NCBI GenBank assembly: GCA_021018815.1
Contig: JAITYX010000048.1
Coordinates: 3,723,501 to 3,787,500, forward strand
DNA: 64,000 bases
Direction: 5' to 3'
Origin: Talinum fruticosum
Lineage: Eukaryota; Streptophyta; Magnoliopsida; Caryophyllales; Talinaceae
Under the pieces are notes generated by a model that saw only the letters and a list, made by a program, of their open reading frames with translations, searched no databases and had not been told where the DNA came from. Position numbers and translations under genes: made by a program. The number at the start of each line of letters is the position of its first letter. Position 1 is the first letter of the stretch. Of this stretch, positions 12,601 to 25,145 are shown in pieces.

Positions 12601-13960
12601 TCAATGAAGTTGGTTAAAGGAAATGTGATGCTGGTTAGACTTTTGTCTCTTGGCTTCATTTACAGGCTCCTTTTTGCTAATGGAGCAGTATAGTTTGCAC
12701 AATTTTTATTTTCTTTTGGTATTTTTGGTTTTGCAATGGCATGTGAGCTCTTCCAACATTCAAAAGGGAAAAAAAGGGTAGAGGTAGTCTTGAATAAAAA
12801 TCTCTCTAATTGTCAAACGATACAATCTCAAGTGTTCTAGTCAGATTAGCCTTTTTTTGGGGCATTTTGGTAGCTGAATCATCTATTCCTTATGTATCAT
12901 ATTTCATGAGATGATATTGTTTTATGATTAACACGTAGGATGGATATAAATAAAGTTGATATCGTTACTGATTAACATGTAGGATGGATATATATTGTAG
13001 GATGGATATATAATAATATGAGACAAACAAAATAAAGACTGACTGAAAACTTGATATACTCGTTAGTATACACAAGATGATACATCTGAACACCGAAAAA
13101 AAGACCTGGCAAAAATGTACAGCCAGATAATGAGAAACAAAGGTAGACCATAAAACTGAGTAATCATTGTTTAGCTAATCTCTTGTGCAAAATGATACCC
13201 GCTCTTTAAAAAAGAAATCAGAGTTTCAGGGACATCTGAATTAAAAGAAAACAAATGTATCATAAATAAAATAATCAGTATAACATCATTTGTTGCGTGA
13301 ACTGGTATTTACAGCTTAGACGGAACTTTAGGGTATGAATTTAAATTCCGGTAAGCCAATTTCGAATGCATCAACAGAGATGTAGAAGCTCACGCTTAGA
13401 TGGGACTTCAAGATATGAATTTAAATTTGGATAAGCTACTTTATAATACACCAAAACACGATGAAGAATCAAGTTGGAAAAGAACATCATTGGATTGGAT
13501 TGTTACAGGTCACAGTCAGCCTGGAACCAACTACAAGGAGACACACTGGCTGCAGACAATTGAGGGTCATGCCCATGGGCTTTACTTTTGCATTAAGTTT
13601 TCAGATCCATGGTTGCCCTTCACTCTACACCAAGTAAACACTGTTAAGTTATCCCAAAGAAATTATATGTGATTATTTGCACAGTACTAACACAACAATG
13701 AACCAAAAGCTCCCAAAATATAGTAATCAGGATCATAGATTCAATTGCCAATATGGTGGATCACGGTTTGCTCCTCAGCTACAGTACAATGATAACAACC
13801 ACCACCACCATCCAGTATGGATGTTGCCGAAGAAGGATTAGGGAGAAACCAATGTACATGGCCTTGTCTCCAGCCAACCTGAGCCCAAACAAGTGTTGAG
13901 AAACAGTTGATTTTATATTATCTTTGGGAAATATATGTAATGTTCACTTTCATCATCACC
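9658..13960. other. Decayed intergenic DNA, no confident gene
   Basis: A few exon-like pieces can be seen. One is at about 10838-10945, reading RLLECTPNSDPLLPTLLQGL and ending at a gt donor. Another is near 11122-11220, following a cag acceptor. I cannot assign either to a family or join them. At 13310-13440 a block of about 80 bp containing 'tatgaatttaaatt' appears twice. At 12945-13015 'taggatggatata' is repeated. The open frame 13400-13672 has no recognisable domain. Confidence 0.4.
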
Positions 13961-14535
13961 ATCTCCTTCCGTATATTCAAGAATCACAAGTGATAAGTTC
14001 CTTCAAAATCTGACCTAGAAACAAAACTTTCATTTGGGGCTGAAGCTTTCCATCAGAACTCAATTGACATGCCCACTCACAAGTCTTCAGAATCACAAGT
14101 CCTGCTGTGTGAGTCACTGTAAGGAGAAGGGGAAGTACAAAACTGACAGAAAAAGAAAACGTGAACCCACACATCAAAGAATGCCTTAAGTTCCTCAAAA
14201 GAGCAGGTGCCTGTAGAATCATGGACTTCTTGAGTAGAAACGCTAAACCATTGCCAAGTGTAGATCATAGATGTGATCTATGTTACTCAGACCCTTCAAG
14301 TAATTATGTTTGGCATTCAAGACTTGACTTGGCCACAGACACTAAGACTTTCTGGCAAGGTGCTACCCTATTCCATGTAAAGGAAAAAAACTCTAGTAGA
14401 GCTACCATTCAAGACAAAAGAAAAATCCAGGAGCTGAAGGGGTATCTGCCTGCATCTGATACAGTCGATGAGTTCCCATCACGCCAATCAAGTTTCCTAT
14501 GTTCTTTTTAGGCCTTGCAATATGTTCTTCTGTTC

Positions 14536-15830
14536 CTATCTGTTCTTTACAAGACTAGACATCATGCTTTTGGCCAAAGCATTAGCCCCTGGGAGATCAC
14601 CTACTTCGCAAAGTGATGCCACTTGCGAGTATAAAGCATTGAAGTCCATTTGATCCATTGAGAGTGAAGCATTGAAAGAAATAGCACGCGGTTCTTCCTC
14701 ATGAGATCCAGTAGATGTTTGTCCACCAGAAGCAGCACGTCTTTTGTAAGGGAAAAACATTGATCCAATTTCATTGAGGATAACAAGAGCACCCTGGATG
14801 CTTCCCTGCTCACACAAATCGACAAGAATGCTTTCTATAGACCCATCGTCAATCTCAACATCAACTCTATTTATCAGATCAACGACCGATTCATCTTGAA
14901 GCATCTCTCTCATAATGCTCCTCGCCTCTTCCATTCTACCCTTAGCACATAGACCCCTAACTAGATACAAGAACCCCAAGAAATCAGGGGAAAGCCGTTC
15001 CTTTTCATATCAATGAAAAAGTGAAGTGCCCCCTCCATGTTGCCTTCTGTTGAAAAGCCATATATCACACTGCTTATAGTGAATTTGTCTGGTTTGAGAG
15101 AAATGTTCTCCAAATCATAAAGAAGTTTCAATGCTTCTTCTACATTCCCAATCTTACAATACCCATTCATCAGAGAATTGTATATATGGATGTTCGGAGT
15201 TATACCCTTAATAACCATCCTCTCAAACAATTGTCTGGCATCCAACAAAAAGCCCTCTCTAACCAAGCCGTCAATGAGTGTCCCATATGTTATATCAGAA
15301 GGAATTATATTTTCCCTCTCCAATGAATCAAACAGCCTAAAAGCTTCAACAAGACAACCTTGTCGACATAAACCATTAAAAAGAGAGTTATAAGTGACCA
15401 CATTAAGTACAACTGCCCTCTTCCTTGCAAGATTACAAAGATCTAAGGCCTTATCAATCCACCCGTCTTTGCAGAGTCCATCAATTATGACTGAATAATC
15501 AACCACATCCATGGCGGGGAGATCATGTTTTGCACTTGTCACAAGTTTATAAGCATCCAAAGATCTGCCTTGCTCTGTAAGCATCTGAATTACATCAAGT
15601 GGAAAATTCACTTTCAAATTATTTTTGTTCAACTCTGAAATTAACCCAAGTGCACCATCAACGTTATTTTCCCTACACAAGTAATGAATCAGCATCTTGC
15701 CCAGAGTAGGTATAGTCAAACCATGTTTCTTTATAACAACAGTCAAAAAAGGCTGGAATCTCCCATGGTTAGAATCCCTTATAAACCTCTGCAAAATTTT
15801 GTAGTAGCATATGCCAGCCCTTTTTGCCAT
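14536..15830 (-). CDS. N-terminally truncated PPR protein, At5g57250-like; one frame break
   Basis: Two minus-strand frames join into one PPR coding region of about 431 residues. The first (15830 to 14961) starts at a real ATG (MAKRAGICYYK) and carries P-type repeats such as MDVVDYSVIIDGLCKDG, VVTYNSLFNGLCRQG and DITYGTLIDGLVREG. The second (to 14536) continues with FLGFLYLVRGLCAKGRMEEA and the tail region (SIMREMLQDESVVDLINRVD) characteristic of Arabidopsis At5g57250. The break lies in a GGGGAAA run at 14986-14992 (plus strand); one extra base restores the frame. At5g57250 is about 970 residues, so roughly the first half is missing, and I see no PPR repeats upstream on this strand. It may be a truncated pseudogene or a short expressed gene. 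A predicted mitochondrial role cannot be checked because no clear presequence remains. Confidence 0.75.
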
Positions 15831-16200
15831 TCATTCATACATCACTGCAATGGAGGAACCATGATCAATTTTAGCATGCTGCAAAAAATTGTCATCTTGT
15901 GCAACTATAGAACTTGACATTTTGTTACATCTTCCAAGTCCAACTTTTGGCTGCGAAAATTAAGATTAATGGAAACCATGTGTAGACTAAAAGATACATC
16001 GTGATCAAGATTACTTGGCTACATGACAGATACATCCTGAGCACAAAGTGCAGAACTAGATCCTTAAATGATGCTAGTCTTGAACATGGCTAGTATCGAT
16101 CAATCAAGACCAATACAATTTGTATAATAATATCTTTGTAGATACGGAAACATAACTCTTCTTCATTTTTTGATTTCTTTCATGCTTTCATAAATTTTAT
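15831..16200 (-). other. Probable 5' leader of truncated PPR gene
   Basis: On the minus strand an acceptor aattttcgcag ends at about 15954, followed by a leader with a 29-codon upstream reading frame (MSSSIVAQDDNF...) that stops just before the ATG at 15830. A second possible acceptor (ttttttgcag) lies closer to the ATG. Confidence 0.35.
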
Positions 16201-16204
16201 TGCT

Positions 16205-16930
16205 CTCATGTGCAAACCGTGAAAACCAAGATCAAGGAAACTGTGAGGTGTCATTCAAAAATGATGAAGCAAATTTATTCCCTTTCTTTATTCTTCTTTT
16301 TATTTCGGAATTAGTAAATGAAGCAAAAGTGATGAATTGGTTCACTTAAGTGTTGTATGCAATTAGTACAAGCACAAAGATCAAGGAAACTGTGAGGTGT
16401 TATTCAAAAATATATTCTTCAAGAGGAAGCATGAGAATCAGCAAAGAACAAAACAGCAAAGTGCTAACTTACTTGTAGCAGCTTTGGCCAGGAATGAACA
16501 GCAAGATTGCCATGTCCCAGTACCTAAACCTGCAAAATACGACAGTCATAATTTTAACAACCATTGAAACCAAAAGGGACAAACGGTCTTTGACCAAACA
16601 AAACCAAACCAAGATATACCCAATAATCGACCACAAGGCAAGGTTTTTTAAAAAGAAAAACAGTTTTATCACACATTTTGCTCAGTTCATCATAGCCAAA
16701 CCAAACAAAACCAAACTAAGTTACACCCAATAATCGGCCAGAATGCAAGTTTTGTTTCCTTTGTTTCCTTTTTTTGGAGAGGGTTGGGGGGTTACCCCAA
16801 TAATTGCATTGCAGGGAGCCTATGTTTGTGGTACCCTGAACTTGACAGGAGTTTACTACTAATACCCCACAATAAAGTAGTAGACAACAGTTTCATCACA
16901 CATTTTGCTCAGTTCATCATAGCCTAAAGT
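16205..16930. repeat. Local duplications between two PPR genes
   Basis: 'atcaaggaaactgtgaggtg' occurs near 16231 and again near 16379. 'accaaacaaaaccaaac' followed by a tacccaataatcg-like block occurs near 16595 and 16699. 'tcacacattttgctcagttc' occurs near 16669 and 16896. Spacings of about 100 to 230 bp differ, so this is a mosaic of small duplications rather than one tandem array. Confidence 0.6.
16473..16529 (-). other. Possible 57-nt non-coding exon
   Basis: On the minus strand a strong acceptor (gtattttgcag) and a strong donor (gtaagtt) bound 57 nt. It contains a stop in at least one frame and looks like an untranslated leader exon. Splicing to the acceptor near 15954 would place it in the 5' leader of the PPR gene at 14536-15830. 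This is inferred only from splice consensus. Confidence 0.25.
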
Positions 16931-17416
16931 TGAAAAACTGCCCAACAAACAAGCTTGATGAGAATATTCACTGGTCAATGCTTTGCCACTAGATGAAATC
17001 TAATGCGTGATGCCAATGCCATCTACCCAAAAAAATTATCAACTGATATACCCTTTTCTTTCTTTCTTTCTTGTTTATTTTTTAACCGCTGAATTAGTTG
17101 GCTGAATAAATATTCCACAATTGTTGACACTGCAGTATAAGTCAAATAGCAGTAACAAGCACAGAACAGGCAAATACAGCACTCAAGACAGATAATTTTC
17201 TAAATGGTTAGAGAGTTTTCACCAAATTCAAGTGTCACAAGCAAATTTTCTTAGCAGAAAATTCTAAAGTGGTTGAAAACAAAGGTAATTAACTATACCA
17301 GTCATTATTCACATCCAAAGAAGGAGAAGATCAAGAATCATGTCAGGAGCCAGATTTAACAAATTCAGTAAAAAGAAAAAAAACATAAGTGGGAGCAATT
17401 AATGTTGAAGTACTTC
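16931..17416. other. 3' flank of BFA2-like gene
   Basis: AT-rich non-coding sequence immediately after the stop of the minus-strand PPR gene. It probably contains its 3' untranslated region. No other feature is seen. Confidence 0.4.
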
Positions 17417-20198
17417 TTAGCTCAATCCCATCTGCTTCATCCACAAAGACCATCTAACTGCTTCTAGAAATTTGTCATTTCTCTGAAGCGCAGATATCAA
17501 GTTGAGGTAGGTGACCTTATCAGGATCTACCCCATTTTCTCTCATCTCTTTAATCACAGACACAGCATTTTCAACCATTCCTGCAATACCATATGCTTTT
17601 ATCAGTGTATTGTAGCTGCACAAATCTGGTCCCGGTCCATGCTCTTTTAGCTCTGCCAACACATCAGCAACCTCTTCAATCCACCCCTGCTCCCCATATA
17701 TATTAATCAGTATATTGTAAGTATACTGGTCTGATGTACAGCTCGATTCCTTCAGTCTTTGCAAGACACTTCTAAAATTCTCCATTTGACGCTCCTTTCC
17801 ATAAGCATCCAACATAGAATTGTAAGCTTCAAGTGATACAGAAAATCCATTAAACTGCATCATTTGTACTGTTGTTGTCATTTTCCTGAAATTTTTGTTT
17901 CGACCATATGCAGCTATAAGAGTATTGTAAGAGATTACATCAGCTAATCCCTGTTTCCTGGCCATCAAAAAACCTTTCTAGCCCTTCTGAAAAGTCTGGA
18001 CTTCCCATAAACATCAAGCATTACATTGTAGGTGACCGTGTTGGGCGTGAAACCTCTTTGAATCATCTCATCAAAAACCCTCGATAGCTCATCAACAGGC
18101 AAAGAATGAGCACAGCAATTTATGATGCAATTGTACATTTCCTGGTCCCAAGTTACTCCACTCTTCAAGATCTTATAGTACAAGTCTGCCAACTTATCCC
18201 GTTTATTGCATTTTTGATATAATCGAAGCATGTCACGTAACATATATATATCAGGGACAATAGTAGCCTGCTTATCCATATCATTTAAAACACAGCAAGC
18301 ATTCTCCAATTTTCCAGCTTTGACATACATCCTGACAGCGATACTGTAGGAAACCAAGTCCATAGCAACTCCGGAAGACTTTAACACCTGGAAGGTACTA
18401 TCAGCATCAGAAAACCGATTCATAATACAGTAGATGTCGATCATCGTCGAAAAAATGTGCAGGTTTGGCTTATCAGACTTTGGCATGTGAGAGAAAATCT
18501 TAACAGCATTCTCCAGATGCCCCAACTCTTTGCAAGAGCAAATCAACAAATGGTACAAGTTGTCCTCAAAAGCTGGATCTCTCCACCGCTTATCCTGTAG
18601 AAGCTTAATTGCCTCATCCACCAAGGAGTGCTTCACATAAGCCATTGCCAAAATTGAGGATGCAGTCTGATTAAAAAGTACCAATTCATAAATGGAACTC
18701 CTCACAATCAGAGGCACCCCATCAAACCTTCCAGCTTTCTCATAGGCTTGAATAAGAGAGCCGAGGATAGAGGAGGGTTGGCAACCCATATCCACCATAT
18801 CATCAAGAGTTCTAATGGCACCATCTGTGTCATTGTGTTTAGCTTGAAGGTTTATCAATGAGTACAAATTAGATGAATTCGGTTTGAAACCCAGACCTTT
18901 GAGCCCCTCATAATACCACTTAGCTTTCTCATAATTCCCAGATCTAGCCCAACCTTCGATCATGGACCTATATGTAGTTTCATCTGGCTCCAAGCCTACA
19001 TTTGATAGGTTCTCGTACATCTGTTCAGCAACATCCATATTTGATATCTTCCCATATCCAGTTATCAATGTATTGTATCCAACTATATTTGGGGGAAACC
19101 AAGTTCCTGCATTGAAACCAATACTGATTCAGCTTCTTTCAGCTTGCCTTGCTGGCTATAAGCATTAAGCATCACCAGCCAGTTCTCAACATTTGGAACA
19201 ATTTTATCCTTGAATAACAGATCAATAACCTCTTCAGCCTTAGTATTCAAACCCAAGCGGGTATAGATTGTGATCATTGCAGAGTATGCCAGCTGGCACC
19301 TGATGTTTAATTTCCTCATTTGGCAAAATGCAAACTCTGCCTCCTCGACATTCCAACCTTTTTGGTACAAACTCATAATCATACCGAATGTAGCAACAGT
19401 AGGCTCAACATCATAGTCCAAGATCATACGAAACCATTTAGCACCCACATCCACAAGCCCCTTCTTGGAACAAGCATAAATAATTGTATTAAAGACCCGA
19501 ACCTCAAGCTCACAGCCTGATTCACATTTCATCTCCATTATCAATTTCTCTGCTGCATCCCAATCAGCTTTTCTTCCTAACACCCGCAAGACCAGATTAT
19601 AAGCCATCACATTCCCTTCTAACTTCCCATTACATCTCATCCACTCAAAGAATTTTACCACTTTGCTACCATTACCCTTCTCAAGAACTTTCAAAATTTT
19701 AGTGCAGCGTTCTGAGCTAGACTCAGGAGAGATACCATAGACACCAACATCAAGCTCATCACAGACATCCCATTCCTGCACATTAGAACACCCACCTGGA
19801 TCATGCCTCGAATCTTCCTTACTTTCTACTATTTTCCTCACACCCCGGTATCTCTGCCATATATTTCTACCACCACCCTTACGACGGGCGGAAGAATTCA
19901 AATTCAAATTCTTGGGAATCAAATTCTCACCAGCAGAACCAGTAGGCAATGATTCATTTGTACCATCAATCTGACCATTATTCACGGAGGTATCTAATAA
20001 TTCCGATTGGAAACCAGAAGCCTGAACATGCTTAAGCTTAGAAAGAGCATGCATTACAATAGACCTACCTCCATTAGCACAATTTAGGAAGTTGGCAAAG
20101 GAAGAACGATCGGACAATTGACAAGCAGGAGTAACACGTAAATTGACCTTCTTGGGTTCATAGGCATCAAGTGAAAACCGCAAGTGCAAAGAAGCCAT
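17417..20198 (-). CDS. P-class PPR protein, At4g30825 (BFA2)-like, chloroplast; two frame breaks
   Basis: A chloroplast RNA-binding PPR protein. Arabidopsis At4g30825 is, to my knowledge, BFA2, needed for chloroplast ATP synthase biogenesis through an atp transcript; that role is transferred by similarity. The start is ATG 20198 (MASLHLRFSLDAYEPKKVNL), matching the family N-terminus; the in-frame extension upstream lacks an ATG. A Ser/Asn-rich transit-like region of about 180 residues is followed by KFFEWMRCNGKLEGN and about 17 PPR repeats. The C-terminus is AVRWSLWMKQMGLS, as in the family. Length would be about 927 residues (At4g30825 about 904). Two breaks occur: a G5 run at 19091-19095 and an A6 run at 17967-17972 (plus strand), each repaired by one extra base. 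The joins then read GFPPNIVGYN and KVFLMARKQG. No nonsense codon occurs in the three segments, so the gene is probably intact in the plant. Confidence 0.9.
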
Positions 20199-20640
20199 GA
20201 AAATGTAAAACCCCACAAAACCCAGAAAGCAAAACTTTAATCCACAATAATTATTTGCAAAATTCAACTCCTCACAGCATCAAATCAATATTGAAGAGGT
20301 ATAGTGATCAGCTAACGCACAGAGCAAACAAATCCCAAATGTGAATTTATTATTATTATGTATAGGAAGAGAAAGGAAGCTACAGAGAGAGAATACGGAG
20401 AGAGAGAGAGAGAGAGAAAGGGGTGGTTTCGTACCTTTGGATTGAGATAACAAGGTTGAAGAAGAGGATCAAAATAACCGTCTTATCGGATTCGAAGCAC
20501 TTGAAATCACAATTTCGAGTTCAGTGGCTTTGCCTAGGGCTATTTATGGGTGGGTACCCGGTTGTGGACCCGAACTTTTTCAGTTACTTGTCGGATCACC
20601 CCATCGGGTATTTGGGTCTCGCCGGAAGATAAATATTTTT
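20199..20640 (-). promoter_or_regulatory. 5' leader and promoter region of BFA2-like gene
   Basis: Upstream of ATG 20198 there is a (GA)n tract at about 20396-20418 (CT-rich on the transcribed strand), common in plant 5' leaders. A possible donor (ccaaaggtacg, minus) lies near 20434, so a leader intron is possible. A GC-richer patch at 20520-20635 may be the core promoter region. No clear TATA box was identified. Confidence 0.35.
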
Positions 20641-21486
20641 TTACCCTACCACATTGATTAGCTACAGTGGATGGTGTAGCTATTGTAAGGTGCAATAGAG
20701 GAAAATCAAATATAAAATTTAATATACTTAAAGTCTTAATTTTATTTGTTAAATTACGATATTAATGGCTAATAATAATTAGTATAGTATAATTGATGAT
20801 GATCTCCATCAATAAGACGCAAATTTTTTCACTCAATAATTCGATATTTAATTTTGAAAATTGACTCTCAAAAATAGTGTTGCGAGCTTAATTTTCTTAA
20901 TTATAAAATTAAGCTCATGACACTTTAAGATTACAAACCGACACCATTTTGGAGTTATGAATTTACCACGTAAAACTTACAAGTATTGCTCATGGGACAT
21001 TGGGAGTAACAATCATTATTAATAACCGGTATATGTTCGATACTTCGAATGAATGTGTTGAACTTTGTTTATAATATCTCAATATTCATTAAAAGTTATT
21101 CAAAATATGCATGTAAAATATTTTTTTAGATTAGATGATTTGTAACATTTTTTGGATCATAAGGATTAATCAACTAAGTTGCTAGCAATAAATTTTCAAT
21201 GACAAACGTAATTGACTACCCAATAGATGAATTGCATAAAAAATATATAATTTTGAAGTAGAAAAGCCAAAGTAAATTAATAATCACAATTTTCTAATAA
21301 ATTTTCATAAATACATGATAAGCGAGTATTTTAAAGTTGTAATCAATGAAATGAAACAACTAAATTAATACATAAAAATTATTATTTTTATTAATTACTG
21401 TTTTTAATTAAAAATTATAAAAGTAGAATTGATTATTAGTGATTTACCAAGTGGCGAACCTACGGCAAATCACTCACTTTAGATAT
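20641..21486. other. AT-rich intergenic DNA
   Basis: No coding potential, RNA gene or recognisable repeat was seen. Confidence 0.45.
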
Positions 21487-22210
21487 ATCTATATCATATC
21501 ACATATCATATATATATATATATAGTTGGATAGAAGCTCTATATGAGTGACACATATGATACTTATGTGGAATTGTCTCATATGTAGTGTTTGTATAATG
21601 TATACATTTAATTTTATTTTAAATAAGTAATTTATATGAATTGTGTAACATAAATTAAACAATTGTATTGATCCAAAAATTAATTTGTTCACATTTAAAC
21701 ATTATCGTTTTATATATGCATTAGTATATTTTTTAATAATTTATAAAAGTTGGAGAGAATCAATTTAGAAGTGTTGGTTCAAAACTAAAAACATATGATG
21801 ATATAAGTAACACATATGTAATAACCATATAGTATTACTTGATTATATAAATGTCCGTCTTATGTTGAATTAATACAATATTATACTTAAATAAATAAAT
21901 TACTTTTCAATTGCATATGTATAAAGTAAATAGTAAGAATGTAATATAATTATTATTAAATTAATTAATATTTAAAAGATGTTTTATGGGCCTATCAAAA
22001 ATAAAAATAAAAAGTCTCTCATATTAGAGAATTTTAAAAAGTAATAAATGATGTAAAAATTAAAAAATTAAAAATTATATAAAAAACAATAATTGCAGTG
22101 TTATAGAATTATTATCTATTTTAAAACTATATATTTTATTATTTAGTTATATTAATAAAATTAAAATTAAAAATAACTAAAATCCTTGCATCGCAAGAAT
22201 ATAACACTAG
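21487..22210. mobile_element. Helitron-like non-autonomous element (3' end clear, 5' end uncertain)
   Basis: The right end has a short hairpin (CTTGC-ATC-GCAAG at 22185-22197) followed by 'aatataacaCTAG' and then T. This matches the Helitron 3' rule of a hairpin about 10 bases before CTRR, with insertion next to T. The left end is proposed at a TC after A near 21487 ('tctatatcatatc') but is not certain. No Rep/helicase coding sequence is present, so it would be a small passenger copy. Confidence 0.4.
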
Positions 22211-22223
22211 TATATATATAAAA

Positions 22224-22600
22224 CACTACTACAAAATTGTTAATTAGTGACGGAAATTAGCGACGGATACGGTTGCGTCGCCAAACAATGACGGAATCAA
22301 CGACGGAAGCCGACAAAAAACAACAAGCGTGTCGAGACAGCAACGGAATTAGCGACGGATATTTGTTTACGTTGCTATTTTTAAGATTAGTGACGGAATT
22401 TCCGTCGCTATCGAGAATAGCGACGGACTATTCCCTCACTAAGCCGTTGTTGTAGGAATTAAAATTTTCGGATCTAGGAAAAAAAAGAAAAATAAAATTA
22501 ATTTAGTCAATAGCGACGGAATTTTCCGTCGTTGTTCCGTTACTAATAAAAAATTGTATTAGCGACAGAATAGGGACGGACTATTCCGTCGCTAATGTGG
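22224..22600. repeat. CACTA left terminal and subterminal repeats
   Basis: After the terminal CACTACTACAAAA, the motif TAGCGACGGAA or its complement recurs about nine times (for example near 22259, 22344, 22398, 22417, 22512 and 22584). Several pairs face each other as palindromes. These are the expected binding sites for the element's TNPA-like protein. Confidence 0.8.
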
Positions 22601-22875
22601 TATAAATTTCAGATTTGGCCTTCGGCCGGACCGAGCAACCCGAAGCGAGAGAGAGAACGAGTGTGAGAGCGATTGTGAGCGAGAGTGCCAACCGCCACTA
22701 CGCATCCACTACCCCCACCGGCCGCCCCGTCTCCGTCCGCCGCCGCTTCCGTCCGCCACCCCCTTGTTTCCGTGAAGTTAGGCCGGAGGGTTCAAGGACG
22801 GGTGAGAAGACCTTGGTTGTTGCCGTCGTTGCTTGCCGCTGGAGGAGCTCGCCGTCGCCGCCGCTAGTTTGAAGG
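22595..22875 (+). promoter_or_regulatory. TATA box and GC-rich leader exon of the CACTA genes
   Basis: A tataaatt sequence at about 22602 is followed by a GC-rich segment (22615-22870) in otherwise AT-rich DNA, ending with a plausible donor (ttgaag/gtattg). This fits a promoter and untranslated first exon for the TNP2-like gene. The open frames across it are arginine/proline-rich and match no domain I know. A captured host fragment is an alternative. Confidence 0.4.
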
Positions 22876-24827
22876 TATTGTTTTCTTGATTGTTATTAGA
22901 TTTAGGGTTTTGAATAATTTAGTACAAATTGATGATTTTATATAATTTGATGCAAATTAATGTTGTTTGTGAATGAATATTGAAAGAAAAATGTGCAATT
23001 GTGTGATTTATGTATAGATGTTGTGTTGTTTAAAGTATGTGAGGTTAGATTTGTTGGAAATTATTATTAAAGTTGAAGTAAATGTTATTTGTGATTTATA
23101 TATGTGCAATTGTTTGTGGTTTGTTTATAAATTTATTGAACATTTGACAAATTATTAATAGATAGTGGTTACTTGTGTGAAATTAGAAATGAAATTATTG
23201 TTGTAAATTTTGAAATAATTTTATAAATTATAATTTTGTGTGAGTTATTTTATACTAATTAGGTAGAAATAATGTAATGAATTTTATTTGTGTGAGTTTA
23301 TTTATTCTAATTAGGTATGGTTAGTTTAATGATGAAATAAATAATTAAGAGTAAAATATAGAAATTAAAGAAATTTATGTATAAGAAAAGTATATGTTCA
23401 ATGCATAATGGTTATATATTATCTTCATTATACAAGAAAGGTAATTATAACATCTCCATCTATTGATTAATAACTAATAATTGAATAAATTGTTAAATGT
23501 CAATCGGAATATATATATAGACGGGACTACGCATCGTAGATGGATGTATCGTAGGTTATTACGTGGTAGAGTTGGGTATAGACAAGAGTTTTTAGACGAG
23601 GTTGAGGAGTTTGATGCACATGTTCACGAGAATATAGGTATCCATGTCGCAAATGCAAAAATCGGAAGTATAAGGATCCCGATGAAGTTAAGTTACACCT
23701 TTATCAATATGGTTTTCTTCCAAACTATTGGTATTGGACAAGTCATGGAGAAATAGATCCTCGGTTACATGAGGATGGTGGTATGACTTCTAACATATTC
23801 AACAACGAAAGTGGCTCCAATCATATGAATTACGACGATGTAGAATCAAATATCGACCGTATGAATGATATGGTCACGGATGCACGATTTGAAGAAACAC
23901 ATTTTGCATCTTACTATTTCGGCTCTAACGTGCCTTGTATGCGTAATAGAAGTCGACGAAATGAGGGAGTGAAGTTCCATACCACAATCCTACTCTTTCG
24001 GTATTCATACCGGAAGGTGCTTCAATTGGGAAGTTCACTCCGTGTTTCCTTGATAATAAGGAAAATACGGTTGCACATGTCTATGTTTTACCGAACTGTT
24101 CTTAAGTTAAACCTTACCTTGAGTGAGTTTATCTTGTCCTATACAACACTCGTTTGAATAAATTATTTTCACTATGATGATGTAATATTAATAAACATTT
24201 TAAACTCGGTCTCTTCGAAAACCAAAAACGAGCTATGTATGCTAATGTTAGTGATGCGGCAATTGATGCAATGGTGGAAAGTGAGTTTGAAGATTGGTTC
24301 AAAGAAGTCTGTGAGTATCATATATTAAAACTTATTGGTCGATAAAAAATTTATTAGAATGGGTTTTTCAATTTCAATAAACTAAACCAATACTATGCTA
24401 TTGACACAAATTCATTGTTATCGAGTATATCATGATGAAAAGCATGTTTACTTGATGCAATTAGCTCAAGGTCCGTTAAGGAGAGTGAAAACAGGGACAA
24501 CATACACGATGAATGGAATTTTATTTCATACTGAGGCTCGAAATGAAGGGAGGATGACCTTCAATTGTGGTGTTTGTGTCAAAGGAACTGATGGAGGACA
24601 TGTTGAAAATAATTACTACGGCATCTTGCCGAAGTAGTTGAAGTTGAATATGTTGGTGAACCAATAAAAAGGTGTGTGCTATTTAGATGCGATTAGTTTG
24701 ACCCTAGTCATTCTCGGGTACTCGGTGCCATAAATTTAGTTCGTATATTGAAGTGCATCGTAAAAGATGCTATTGTAAGTACGATCCTTTCATATTTGCC
24801 GATACTACAACTCAGGTGTATTATATG

Positions 24828-25095
24828 TGTAAGACCCCAACTTTTTTTAAAAAAACATTTAATTATTTTAAATGTTACATTTGATCGTATTAAAACGATA
24901 TTGATAAAAAGCGGTAAGTCTGTGAAAAATTCAAAAGTTAAATAAAAGATGCGAACGAATTTGATAATCATGAATAACAACGGGTAATTCGTACAAATTT
25001 ACAATTGTATAATGGAATGTATATATCTTTGGATAATGCAAAATTTATTCGAACCCGAACAAATTAAAATAACAATCAAAAATAAAATAAGATAA

Positions 25096-25145
<50 letters not shown>

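Noticed and set aside
20199..20267. 23-residue N-terminal extension of the BFA2-like protein
   Set aside because: The extension lacks an ATG start; family members begin at the MASL-type Met, encoded at 20198.
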